From Hymenoscyphus infarciens (taxonomy: Eukaryota > Ascomycota > Leotiomycetes > Helotiales > Helotiaceae), in assembly GCA_001414345.1 (NCBI GenBank), contig LLCB01000005.1, forward strand, positions 403,265 to 467,264: a stretch of 64,000 bases of DNA, read 5' to 3'. The position numbers were made by a program, and so were the translations under genes. The notes beneath the pieces are model-generated. The model was not told the DNA's origin. It saw only the letters and a program-made list of their open reading frames with translations, and ran no database searches. This document shows, in pieces, positions 1-13,672 of this stretch (positions are counted from its first letter, which is position 1; every line of letters starts with the position of its first letter).

Positions 1-984
1 TAGAATAATTAACTTCTACTATTCTAAACGGCTTTACTTTTATTATCTATAATATAACCTATTCTATAATTCTAAAACTCTAAAGACTACTTTTAGTAGC
101 TTAAAAAATCTTATCTCTCTTATTAACTACTTATCTAGATTCTAATCTTAGTAACTTATCTACTACTCTCTTCGTCTACTTTCTTATAAAACAAATAAAA
201 CCTCTAGATATAAGTATAATAGAGTCTTATATCTTCTTAAAAGACTTATACTAGATAGCTCTAAGCTTTTACTATATAATACTATAGTCTCTTAATAGCG
301 AGATAATCTCTTATAACTCTCTCTCTTACGTTATCTTCGAATTCTAACGCTTAAAATATACTCTTTCTTCGAAGAAAACGATATTAAAATCCCGAATATA
401 TATCTTATCTAGCTCTTACTAAAATATAATAGAAGAAGATATACTAATATAAACGTTATTTTAACTATATTATTAGTTACTTCTTAATAATATAATATTA
501 CTACGAAGATAGTAGAACTCGTCGATATAGAGAAGAAGAAGCGAGAGTATAAGAAGAATATAAGTATTTAGAATAAGAATTAGAAATTAATATACTAATA
601 TATATCTATAGTCTTACTCTCTTTAACTACTAAATATAACTCTCTATTAGATATACGCGATTATATTAAAATATCTATTTAATCTATTCTAGACGAAGAT
701 TAAACTACGATATAATATATTCTACGCGCTTATACGTCTGAAGAAAATAATTAGAAACTAATAGTAATAATTTATATCTTACTAGATATCTCTTCTTCTC
801 TAGAATTCTATAGATAAGAGACTAAGAGAGGTTCTAGAGAATATAAAGAAGAAAGTAGAGTTAAGATTACTTATTTAGAGATCGCGGAATAAGAGAAAGT
901 ATTTAAGATATTCTAAGAACTTATTTTAAGAACGTTCTTAAATAGAACTATTTCTTAGACTCTTTATTTACTATATATAAGATT

Positions 985-2960
985 ATATTTAGAAGTCTAG
1001 TTAAAAACTACTTCTATTTAGAGTAAGATTATAATAAAAGCTAAGTAGCTTTAAACTATAATACTACTAAACTAGTTTATAAATACTAAGATATAAAATT
1101 ACTAAAACTATAAAAGATTAAAGATAGTAAGACTTAATATTCTACTAGTTACTAATACTCTCTCTTCTATAATATACTAAATTCTAATTCTTTTTATTAT
1201 CTCTCTTTATATATATAATTATTAAATTTTTATATTTATTCTAGAAAAGTAAAAAGAATAATATAATATTATAAATATATTATTATATAAAGGCTAGAAA
1301 TATAAGATTAAGCGCTTATTAAACTAAGGTCTTAGTAGTAAATAAATAGTCTAAGAGATAGAGTTATTTTAAATAGTTAAAAGATACTTAGCTAATAGTT
1401 CTTATATTAGTATAATCTTATAGTTTAAAGATTAATAGTTTCTAAGAATAAAACTATTTCTAAGAAAAAACCTTATTAATATAAAAGAGAATATCTGAAA
1501 CACTTTAGATAGTTCTATAATAGTCTTAAAAATAGTTCTACGACTATTCTAAAACTAATTTAGAATTAAGATATATAGCTAATATATCGCTTTTTAGAAC
1601 TTTAGCTACTATAGTAACTTTATAATATAACTATAATAAGTATTAATAAAGATTAAGACTTTATAGAAAATACTAAGAACTAAAGTAGATCTATAGATAA
1701 TCTCTATTATTAGCTAAGATCTCTTAAATAGCTCTATAGTAATAAAACTATTCTAGAAATATTCTAAAAATAGAAAATATCTTAGAATATTTCTTATCTC
1801 TAGAACTATTTAGTACTATTCTACTTTCTAAGAAGAATTCTTTTAAGAATACTATTCTAAATTAATCTTTAGAAAGAAGTATCTCTTAGATAGTTAGAAA
1901 ATTTATATATAATTATCTTTTAAAACTACTTTATATAATAGCTCGCTATTCTAAATTACTAGTATTTATAAAACTGCTAATATCTCTATTCTAAGAGTAT
2001 AAATTACTAATATTTATATAACTAAAGATACTAAATATATTAATATCTAATATTTATATATAGAAGAGATTAAGGCTTAGATAGTATATATTTAGCTTTT
2101 TAGCTCTTATTAATTAGTATTAGCTATATTAAGTAATACTTAATTATTATTATTATTAGATCTTAGTAGTAATTAATCTCTTATATATAGATACTCTTAT
2201 TTAGATAAAGAGAAAGCTAATTTAGTCTTTTCTTCTATATTAGTACCTAGTATCTATATATATATTCATTTAAATACACTCTTATATATCTCTTTAATAG
2301 TCGTATATATTTCATATTATTATACTTTAGAATAGTCTTAGAGTACTATAATTTTTAGATTAGTTATATAACTATCTTAAATACTTCTCTTATAATTATT
2401 CTAATAAATAAAAAAGTATTATAGTTAATAGAGATAAGAGCTTAACTAGATACTTATATATTATTCTTATACTACGAGTATATAATAGAAACGAGATTAA
2501 GATAACTTAAAAGCTATTTATACTAGTTATACTATACTCTTCTAAGAGTTATATAAATTAGTTAGAGTATTATAACTTAGTAAGATTTAGAATATTAAAG
2601 TAAATACTTAGAGTTTATAATAATACTAGATAGAATAACTATAAGTGCTAATAATACTAGTATAGTTATAATATAGCTATATATAGATACGTAGATAGCT
2701 AAAGCTTATTTAAGAAGTCTTACTAGTCTATTAATGTCTAAAATTATATCTACTTTATTTATTTATTTTAGACTTATTAGTCTATTAAAGTATAAAATAT
2801 ATTAATATTATATTTATTTCAAACTTATAAATCTATTAAAATCTAAAAAGTATAAACTTACTAGAAACTTTATAATTAGTCTAAGATTATACTATTCTAA
2901 TATTATACTATCTCTTTAGTTCGCTATATAACTTACGTAGTTTAGTAGAACGCGGTTCTA
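985..2960 (+). repeat. Relic of a repeat family also present at about 26140-28060
   Basis: Segments near 985-1100 and 2690-2960 resemble segments near 26140-26250 and 27590-28060 in the same order and orientation. An inverted match to the first segment lies near 12285-12400. The copies differ mostly by C/T and G/A changes, as expected from RIP. The sequence between the matching ends is too decayed to read, so I cannot give a transposon class or exact ends. Confidence 0.5.
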
Positions 2961-3928
2961 ATCTTATATTTCAAGTTTTAATATAACTAAATAATTAAAT
3001 CTTTATCTTATTCTTTAAACTCTACTAAAGTATATAATAATATAGAAATTTAATAATAATTTACTTATAATCTTATATTTAAAAAGCTCTACTAAAAAAA
3101 CGATTATTTTAATATAAGTTAGCTTATAATATAAATATATAAGCTAAGTTTCCTCTATCTACTTCTACTACTTCTACTACTACTTTTATACTCTTTTATT
3201 CTTCTTTTTACTTAATATATCTTCTCTAGAATAGTATTAAGCTAATACTACTCCTAGTACTAAAAAGTCTACTTAAAGAGCTCTAAAAGCTACTAAAAAG
3301 GCTTTTAAAAAGCAAGTCTCTTAAGTACGCTCTATAGATATATTTCTTAATAACAAATATAATCTTAATCTTATTAAATATAAGCTTATAGATCTTTTAG
3401 AGTATAAGAATAATAATAATAACAAGAATAGAGAAAGAAATAAGATTATTATAGAGAAGAAGTTAGAATCGTCTTTAGTACTAAATATTAAGTATATAAG
3501 TAGAGAGTCTAGAAAGGTGCTATATATACTAATATTTAATTATATATAATTATTTAAAAGACCTCTTACTAAGAAAGTAAAGTAATTATATATTAATATA
3601 TTTATAGTAGTAAAAGTTACTAAGTTTATAGCTTCTTTCTTTCTATCTTCTAATTATATAAAACTATTATACTTCTTTAACTTCTCTTTTACTACTAGGA
3701 TTCTTATTATAATAGAGAATAATATAAATATATATATAGTATCTACTATACTAAATCTTTCTAGTATATATTCTTAGAAAGATATATTAGTTTAAGAGCT
3801 TAAGATCTTTCTTATAATTACTATATACTTTAGTATAAAGAATATAAGAGAAGAAAGAGATCTTTATAAGAAATAAGATAGATATACGCTACTCTAACTT
3901 ATATAATAGTACTAAACTTAAGTTATTT

Positions 3929-4077
3929 AGAAGAGGTTTATAGTGAATTAAGGAATTAGCTTAATAAGTAGAGAACGGTATATATATATCTTCTCTTATA
4001 CTAAGTAACCTCTATTCTATTAATACTACTTTCTATCGCTTTTAACGTCGTATTAAGTATTAAGCTCTTTTTAATCT
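3929..4077 (+). repeat. Split direct repeat A1
   Basis: This 149-bp segment begins AGAAGAGGTTTATAG and ends near CTTTTTAATCT. It matches 10193-10341 at equal length, with a small number of transitions. It marks the left end of the PAT-like element. Confidence 0.85.
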
Positions 4078-5899
4078 AATAATACTCTTATCTATTTATC
4101 TATTAATAGATCCTACTAAAAGAATACCTTTGAAGCGTAGTAAAAAAGTTATTTATAAGAGTGTTATTACTAAGGCTAGTAATAGAGCTACTAAAGCACT
4201 CTAAGCTTAACTAGTAAAAGATAATAATATTAAGAATAATAAGCGTAATAGATAGGTTAATAAAGTACGCTATAACGCTTAAGTAGCTATATAAGTATAA
4301 TATACTATCTAGAACGCTACTATTAACTAAGGTAATACTATAAACAGCGGCGTCGCTTATTATTAGCTCTATAAAAAAAGATAGCTATAAGTATAGTAGA
4401 ACTAGAGTTGAGCTTAAGAGAATAATAGAATAGACTTCTACTTACGAGGTAAAAGTAATAATAATAATAATAATAGTAATATTAATAAAGCCTCTCTCTA
4501 AGACTCTATCTAAGTAAATAAGCTAATTAATAATAGATCTCTAAATAGCTCTCTTCGCTTTTAAAGTAACTAATACCTCTAAGTTAATAGATATATAAGT
4601 AGATATAATAGTAGATACTAGAGTTATATAAAGAGACTATTTAATAGAGAATACTCTTAGAGTTTTCTAGAATATTCTTAGAGAGACTTATATAGCTTTC
4701 TCTAAAGTAACTTCGGTTAGAGTAACTTTAGTATAGAATATCTTAACTTTTAAGGCTTCTAGGGCTTTTAGAGCTACTTATAGACTAATTTTAGCGCGGG
4801 ATACTCTTATAACTTTAGTACTACCGCTTAGAGTAATCTAATAGAAGTTCTAGAGCTTAGCTAGAGTAATTAAGATAATATCGCTATACTAGTAGTTACT
4901 AATTAAAAAGTAGATAGATAAAGCTAACGATTTAATATACTAGAGAGAGAGATAGTATATACTAATAATACTTAATAGACTAATCTCTCTCTTTATTAGA
5001 AAGCGTTACTAATAGACGAAGAGATTAATCTAGAAGAGAATCTATTAAAAGGAATATTAGTAGCGAATAATAATAGTAAGAGTATTCTCTCTTATATACT
5101 TAATATAATTAATAGCCTTCTTTTAGAGTATAAGAAGTGCTTAATATAAATTATATAAGATATATTTAAGCTAAGAGATCTCTACTATCTAGATAATAAT
5201 ATCTCTCTAATTAAGAACAACGAAAGTACTATCTCCTTTAATAAAAAAGCTAGTATACTAAATATTAGAGTAAAGAAGACGCTAAAGGTCTTTAGATCTA
5301 ATACTACTAAGTAGTCTTATTATTTTCTAGTATATACTATATATATAATTTTCTTATTTAGTAAAAACATCTATATTTAGCTTAAGAACTTTAACTATAG
5401 AAGTATATACCTAGCTAAGAATTATATCTAAGTAGAGATAATCTAATTAGTACTATTCTAGTAGGAAAAGATAGTTAGTAGAGGTAGATTAAGAGAAGTA
5501 GAATTATAAAAGATATCTAAAAGTATAATTATATAATACTATTAGATAAGAAGACTAAGCTATAGTAGTAGTAAAGAAGAAGGAAGAGAGAGTTATTAAA
5601 GTTATAATTATAATAGTAACGTCTCTTTATAGATATACTTTAAAGTAAGTAAACTAGGAGATTATAAGAACTTAAATTCTATATAAATCTATCTATAAAA
5701 GAGAGATAATAAGAGTAATAAGAAGAAGATAAAAAAAAAGCTAAAAAGTTAGTATAGAAGAGATAATAGATATAAACTATAGTAGTACTAATAAAGATCT
5801 ATTACTCTAATTTATATCTTCTTATCTATACTCTTCTATACTTATTTAACTAAATACTATAGTATTTTTCCTTTTATATAAGATATTAAAACCTCTATT

Positions 5900-7300
5900 A
5901 GATATATCGCCTTTCTTATTATCTTTAGAGACGTAGAAGGTACTATTACTCTAATATCTTAATCGCTTACTTCTAGAAAATATTAATAATATACTTTAAT
6001 TTAGAATACTAATTAGATATAAGAGCTTAGAAGTCTTATATATATTAAAGAACCTCTTATCTACTACTAAATTTAATAAGCTTTTGATAATTTAGAAGCT
6101 AGTCTAATTAAGAAAGTTAATCTACGCTAGAGAGCATCTTTTATAGTCTCTCTACTTAGTTTTAAACCTAAACTAAAGCCTAATAGTAATTAATACTAAA
6201 TATAATATTTATTCTATCTTAAAAGCTACTTAATAAAGTATTATATATTAGATAAATATATATATCTAAAGAACGTCTCTTTCTAGAAGGTATTAGCTAT
6301 AGTATAAGAAGATAGCTAAGAGTATATAATACTTAAAAGAGATATATCTAACGCTTTTTAAATAATACTAATTATACTACAAATACGCTAGCTTTTAGGT
6401 TTCTAATAGAAAGGAATTTATTACGCTTATATAGTACTACTCTTTAGCTTTACTATAATACTATTTATTTTTAATATCTTTATAGAAGCTCTTAAATAGA
6501 TAATATAGTCGTACTTAGAGTAGTATATTATAAGCTACTATCTAGATAATAAGTTCGCTATATTTAAAGCTATTAAAGCTATATTTTAATTTCTTAAAGA
6601 ATAAGCTATAAAGTATAAGACTCTTATATAAATATTAGATATACTAATTAATAATAAAAAGAGCGTCTAAGGTATATTCTTAGAAGTAATAGAATATCTA
6701 ATAGATACTATCGCTTTTAAAGTGTCTATACTACTAGAAAAGCTAGTTAGAATAAAGCTTAAAATATACTAATTTATCGACTATAAGCTTAAATCGCTTA
6801 CTAGCTTTCTATCTTTTTACACTTCTATAGTATAATTAGACTAAGCCTTCTACTATAACTTCTAGATATTTATATATATATAGCTTAACTACGTATCTTA
6901 TATAGAAAGAAGGCGTTTCTTAAAGAAAGTCTAAGAAGACCTTAGATAATAGAATAAGATATTACTATAGTTTAATAATATATACTTCTTTAATAATATC
7001 TACTTATATATATACCTCTTTTATAATACCTCTATTAAGAGCTTAGAAGCCTTCTTTTTAGAAGTAGATAATCTAAGATATGTTTAGTAAGAGTATATAT
7101 ATACGCTACTAAAAGAATACGCTCTTTAGTTACCTCTTCTAGAGAATAGAAAGAATACTTAATTTAATATAAATATCTTTAAGATTAAGATAGTAAAAGT
7201 ATTCTTTAAATAATAGAGAGAGATATAAGTGATAAAGAGAGTAATTATCTATAAAGATAATACTACTATATAGATTAGACTTTTTAAATAGTTCTTAAGA
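5900..7300 (+). pseudogene. DIRS-type reverse transcriptase/RNase H relic
   Basis: A plus-strand frame with many stops keeps the order of motifs seen in reverse transcriptases of DIRS elements. DISNAF lies at about 6341-6358, followed by LLGF, then KGIYYAYIVLLFSF (matching the family's wKGxYYxDxxLPFG), then YYLDNKFAIF at about 6533-6562 where the family has HYLDDFL. Further on, SFLSFYTSIV and IERRRFLKKV recall the conserved thumb and connection region. The catalytic Asp pair now reads D-N and many Gln codons are stops, all explained by C-to-T or G-to-A changes. The class call rests on motif memory, not a search. Confidence 0.75.
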
Positions 7301-10015
7301 TACCTCTATTAAAATCGCCTCTTATAAGCTACTTTATACCTAGTTATATAATATAATCTTAATATATAATTATATTAGAAGTAGATAATATTATTATTAT
7401 TATTATTCTTATACTACGTAGGCTATATACCGAGCTCTAAGAATAAGTAGTATATCTTCTATTCTAGTTTATATAGCCTTTTAGCTTATTCTTCTTCGTC
7501 TCTTAAGATTTCTTATAAGTATAATTCTCCTTCTCTTTAGTTCTTACTACTATCTATTTAGAGCTTATCTCTCTAACTTAGTAATATAGTAGAGAGATAT
7601 AGTAGGTTAGTATATTTAATCTACTAAGGTATATATTAGTAGTATAAAAGGTATATTTATCTCTAGAATTATTAGAGCTAAGGTCTTACCTTTTAATATA
7701 CCTTAGCTTTCTTCTTCTCTTTCTCTCTTTCTTTTACCTCTTCCTTACTCTTCTCTCTCTTCTTAAGTAATTCTAGCGCTAGCCTATACTCTTAGAGTCT
7801 TCTAAGCCTAAGTTACTAAATAGTTACTCTTAGTACTAGTTTCCTATTCGCTAATACCCTTCTTAGCTCTTATAGATCTCTAATCCTCTTCTCTAAAGCT
7901 CTTATAAGTATATCTCTTTCTTATAAAATATATTAGTAAAATAGAACTAGATATTCTACTATCTCTCTACTACTTATATAAATATACTATAGTAGAACCT
8001 AGTTTAGTACTCTTTTTATAAAAAGGAAGGTATTTAGCCTTATTACTCTTATTCGTACTTAGATAAGTAGTAAGCACTTTATCTTAGTAAGCCTTTTATA
8101 GACCTTTTATAGCTTCTACTTATCTAGGTCTACTTTATCTAACACTTCTATATATTATATTAGATTCCTCTCTTAAGTCTTTCTTCTTTAAGTCTTTAAA
8201 TAGTTCTTCTATTCTATAAGTATAGTATTATACTTAAATCTCGCTTCTTCTACTCTCTACTCCTCTTCTTACTCCTATCTTACTATTTATAAGTATAGTA
8301 TTACCTTTTCTACCTTTGTTAGTCTATCTCTTCTTCTCCTTTTTAGCTATATTACTATATATCTATAAGTATTTTAGATTAGTTCCTCTAGCTTAGACCT
8401 TTAGAACTTCCTCTTAAAAGTAGCTACTTATAAGTTAAGATATAAGTTAATTAGTATATAGTCTACTTTAACTTCTAAGCTTTAAACTAAAGTAGCTTTA
8501 TATACTCTTATTACTACTTATAAGTATTCTAATTATTATATAGAGAAGCTTCTTACTATTCTCTTCGTATTCCCTCCTTTTAGTATAGTATAATACTACG
8601 CCGACGCCTTATATATAATTATACTTCTTATTACTACCGCGTATATCTATCTCGCTTAGTAGTTAGAAGTAGATAATATCTTAGTAGATACTCTCTTATA
8701 TAATTTATATAGAATAATAGCTAATTAGTATCTATACTAGTAGTTCTTTAATTTAATAATCTCTCTCTTAATTATCTTAAATATATAAAAGATAAAGTTA
8801 AGATATCTAAGATAAATATAAGACTTTATTATGAATTTTTAGATTATATTAGGATTTTTATTCGAAGATATATTACCTTCTAAATTTAGATTTTTTCTTT
8901 TACTAAATACTTAGAAAGTATATAATATATATATATATACTCTTTTAAGAGATTCTAGATTAAGAGACTCTAGTAACCGTAGCTTATTACGACTTTAGTA
9001 CTTTATAAGTAGGTTTTAAGAAGAGTATATAAGAGAATTAGTTAAGAACCTTTAAAGATAGACTTTATATAAATTAGCTTTTCTGTAATTCGCTTAATAT
9101 ACGTTAAACGTAACCTAGATTTAAAGCTATTTAAGTCTCTACTTTTATAACAAATTATAATAGACGTTTAAGTAATATAGAGCCTTTATTAATAGTATAA
9201 TTATACTAGATTACCTCTTAAGCTTTAGAGGCTAAGCCTTAGGTTCTATAGCTAGAATAGATTAATAGCTTTAATTTTAAAGCTAATATAAAGCTAGCTT
9301 TTATAAGATTCCTTTATATAATAGAAATTATATATAAATCTAGCTAACTATAGAGTATTTATATATATACGCCTCTAATAATAAGACGTTACTTTTACTA
9401 AAGAAGACGAATATATAATTATACGTCTATAATTAAGTAAATTAAACTATAAGTATATAGAGATAGAGATATTAGTATTAGATACTAGGTTATCTATATA
9501 CTTTATAGTAGTACTTTAAGCGCTATTTACTTTCGATTCTTAATCTCTTATAATACTACTCTTTTACTAGAAAAATAGCTTCTTTATAAGAAACTAATAT
9601 ATTAGCTCTTTATACTACTATTTTTAAATAGTTAGTATTAGTAATAAGATATTATATTTAGAATATAGTTCTTATAGAAGTGCTATATAATATACTTCTA
9701 ATAATAGAGTATTAAATATAGATATTTAGATACTTAGAAAATAGACTTTAAATGCTTTTAAGAGATACTTTACTCTAAGCTATTAGAAGTAAAATCTTTT
9801 AAATAGACGCTTTTTAATAGACAGAGCTCTCTCTCTTCTAGCCTAATAGGCTTTAGAAGATCTCTATAATTAGTAGGTAGTATATTCTCTATTATAACTA
9901 TATTACTTCGCTATTTACACTACTCGTAGTTCTTTATATATTACTTTTAAAGCTTTATTCTTTCTTATAATTATAGTAGCTTCTCTTTAATTAGTTAAGT
10001 AACCTTACTTAAGAC

Positions 10016-10590
10016 AGCTAATAGTACTTACTCTTTTTACTCTTATATTAGTAAAATACTTAAAGAGTCTCTTAATTAGTCTAAAAAGAAGGTATATAAG
10101 AGAGTATAGAGTAAGATACTAAAAGCTAGCTAGTAAATATAGAAATTCTCAAAATAGTTTTAAATATATATATATAACAAAAAGTAATAAATAGAAGAGG
10201 TTTATAGTAAATTAAGAAATTAGCTTAATAAGTAGAGAGAGATATATCTATATCTTCTCTTATACTAAGTAACCTCTATTCTATTAATACTACTTTCTAT
10301 TACTTTTAATATTATATTAAGTATTAAGCTCTTTTTAATCTCACTTTTATACCTCTTTATAATACGCTTACTAAGATTAATTAGTACTTTTTAATCTCTT
10401 AAATAAGTATAATAGCTAAGAGTACTTACTCTTTTTACTCTTATATTAGTAAGATACTTAGAGAGCCTTCTAATTAGCTTAAAAAGAAGATATATAAGAG
10501 AGTATAGAGTAAGATACTAGAAACTAGCTAGTAAATATAGAAATTCTTAAAATAGCTTTAAATATATATATATAATAAAAAGTAATAAAT
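10016..10590 (+). repeat. Split direct repeats B1-A2-B2
   Basis: B1 (10016-10192) abuts A2 (10193-10341) directly. A 72-bp spacer then leads to B2 (10414-10590). B1 and B2 are both 177 bp, begin with AGCTAA and end with AAAAAGTAATAAAT. This block is the right end of the PAT-like element. Confidence 0.85.
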
Positions 10591-10789
10591 CTTTATATAA
10601 ACTATCTATCTACTAAGGCTATAAAAGAGTAATAGTATATAAAGCTATTACTACTTTTTAAGTACTTATAAGTAGTATTTAAAAGATATATCTATCTACT
10701 ATAAAACGTATCTATTAATAAGATAATTAGAAGATTTAAAGAAAGATATAAGTATATCTTAAAGTATAAGTATAAAATAATCCTAGAAG

Positions 10790-11901
10790 AGTATTATAAT
10801 AGTCTAGTTCTAGTTTCAGACCTATTACGTAACTCCTTACCGCCTAGTAGAATTCTATATATTAGTATTATTTAAAGCTATCTCTACTCTTTACCTTAGT
10901 TTTTATATTAATAGCTACGAATATACTACTTCTCTACTCTATTCCTATCTTACTATTATATTAAACTAAGGTTACTCTTCTTATCTTATAAAGGATTTAA
11001 AATATATTAGGCTTTTAACCTTAGCTCTATTCTAGCCTCTCTACTGCCGACTCTATAACTCTTTTAAAGTAGATCTTTTACTAGCGACTCTTAAATTAAT
11101 ACTAAGCTTAAGACCCTCTTCTAGTATCTTTAGATCCTCTCTCTCTCTCTCTTCAAATAGCTAGTATCTAACTATAAAATTCTAATAATAGACTCTAATA
11201 TCGTATACTAGGTATATAACTTTAGCTCTCTTATTAAAAAGAAATATTAATACGCTCGTATAATTAACGTATTAATAAGATAGCTTATTTAGCTTATTAT
11301 TAGTTAATCTAAGCCTTCTACTAATAAGAAGGAGCTCTACGCCTCGACGAGAGAAGCCTTTTAAGTAGACCTTCTTACTTTTAGCTATATTGTTTTCTAA
11401 TAACTCTTAAAGCCTTCTTCTTCTTCTCTCGATATTACGAAAGCTCTTAAAGCCTATACTTTAGTAATCGATAAAATTATAGAATTATACGCTAGTTACT
11501 TAGTAGATTATATAGATTAGTATTAGAGAGAGAATATAGAGAGTTTTAGATAACTCGGCGTATAGCTAGCACTTTACTACTCTTATAGAGCTAGTATCTT
11601 ATAACTGCCTTAGTAGAAGAAAGAGCAAGAGTATAGGCTAGGACTAGTAGATATATAGATAGATAAGTATATAGGTTTCTATAGAGCTCGAGAGCGAGCT
11701 CTACTAAAGAGAGAGAAATGTAATAGTTCTAATTTAAGACTATAGTAGTTCTGGTTTTAGACCTATTACATAACTCCTTACTACCTAGTAGAATCCTATA
11801 TATTAGTATTATTCAGAGCTATCTCCGCTCTTTACCTTAGTTTTCGTGTTAATAACTACGAATAAACTACTTCTATACTCTATTCCTATCTTACTATTAT
11901 A
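10790..11901 (+). mobile_element. TRIM-like LTR element relic
   Basis: A 156-bp direct repeat (10805-10960 and 11746-11901) flanks about 785 bp with no readable ORF. The homology may begin some bases further upstream. A purine-rich stretch, AAAGAGAGAGAAATG (about 11706-11720), sits just before the right repeat, as a polypurine tract would, and the right repeat region then begins TG. The small size and lack of coding sequence suggest a terminal-repeat retrotransposon in miniature. No primer-binding site was confirmed. Confidence 0.55.
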
Positions 11902-13672
11902 CTTTTCTTAAAGATTTCTAGCTTATATAATTATTTTTTTATCTTAATAAAAGAGATAATATTATAAAAGCTTAAAAGTAATACTCTATTTACCTCTATA
12001 CTCGATCTACTATTACTAATATATACTTATACTATTAGTATAGAGTATAAAGAGATAAATAATTAGCTAAGTTATCTCTAGAAGCTATATATCTACTATA
12101 TATACGTTAAATAAGAAGCTAGTATAAGTAGTATACTATATCTATTTATTATAGTAAGTTTCTATATTAAAAAGACTTCTACGAATAGAAGTTATAGAGA
12201 ATATAAGATAGTAAGAAAGATTAGAGAGAGAGATAGAAAGAGAGATACTACTATTATATATAGAATAAGAAGTATAAAGAGCTTTAATTTAAATTTTAAT
12301 ATCTTAGTACTTCTAAATTAGTAGTATCGTAGTTTTAAGCTACTTAGATTTTAGTATAATTCTAACTTAAATAGAAGTAGTTTTAAACTAGACTTTTAAT
12401 TACGTTTATACGTAAGTTATATAGCGAACTAAAGAGCTAGTCTAGCTAAATAGCTTATAGTTATATATATACTCTAATATATCTTTGTTTTTAAGATTTC
12501 CTATTTTAAATACTTATAATAATACAAAGTAGACCTAAAAGAGCTATATAGAAGTGTATTTAAGAGATTAAATACTAGATACTAATATAGAATAGATAAA
12601 AAGACTAAATTAGGTCTTTTCTAAATATAGAAGAGTAGATAGCTATATATAAGAGGTTTAGACTATATAAAAGAGAGTTAGATAATATAAAAAAGTCTAA
12701 AAGCCGAAGTATAAAATCTTTCTAAATTAGATAATATAAAATAATAACTACTAAAATCTTATATATATAGTAGATAATCTTTAATCTTAGCTATTTAAGA
12801 TAGCTAGCTATTATAATACTTAAATACTTAAGTATATAGCTAGCTACTCTATTATAATACTTTAACTAAATTATATAACTCTTAGAAAAGTAAGTTATAC
12901 TAGTTATATTAAGTTCTAAAAAGAGTCGAAGCTTTGTTAAATCTATCTACTTTTAGTATTTTAAATAATATCTATTATATCGCGAAGATTTATATATACT
13001 ATCTAAAAATAGATTTCTAATCTACTCTTATATCCTCGTAAACTATAGAATAAAATAGAATAACTACTACTTATAAATTATCTCTTAAAATTCGCTATTA
13101 TAATTATAATACTAACTCTAGAAGCCTAACTATCTAATAAAAAGCCTAAGAACCTAGAGTAGAATTATATATAAAAATCTAAATCTTAATTAGTAAAGAA
13201 GATTTATATAGTTCTTATAGAACTAACTGAACTAAGTAGCTACTTAGTTAGTTTTTAGTTATTAAATAAACTACTAGTTAGTTTAGTTTTAGTAGATAAA
13301 ACTACGTAGTTTTATAAACTAGAAATTCTAGCACTTCTAGAGTAGAAAAAAGAGATATACTAAGTCTTTTTAAGCTTATTTTAGTTAATCCTAGTCTTCT
13401 AATTAGTTAGCCTCTTACTATCTAATTTAGACGCTACTTCTACTAGTAGAATATATAAATTTATAATATAGTTTATAGTATAGTTTATATATAAGAAATA
13501 ATAGTAATTTAAGTATATTTTAGCTATTTTACTAAACTAAAAACTTAGTACTAGAGCGATTATTACTTTCTAGTAATCTTAGAAATTCTTAAAATAGATT
13601 ATTTATTACTAATTTACTTCTGAAGAAATTTTATTTTAGACTATATTATAAATTCGTATATCTACTAGTACT

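Larger units (their letters stand above)
3929..10590 (+). mobile_element. PAT-like (DIRS order) retroelement relic with split direct repeats
   Basis: Two 149-bp copies of repeat A (3929-4077 and 10193-10341) and two 177-bp copies of repeat B (10016-10192 and 10414-10590) lie in the order A1 - 5.9 kb - B1 - A2 - B2. This split direct repeat layout is the hallmark of PAT-type elements, which integrate with a tyrosine recombinase rather than a DDE integrase. A decayed plus-strand reverse transcriptase of the DIRS kind lies between A1 and B1. I could not confirm the tyrosine recombinase, which would be expected between about 7.4 and 10 kb. All reading frames are interrupted, so the element looks dead. 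Confidence 0.8.

Noticed and set aside
7400..10015. Tyrosine recombinase for the PAT-like element
   Set aside because: The expected place has interrupted frames, but I could not identify the conserved R-H-R-Y residues reliably.
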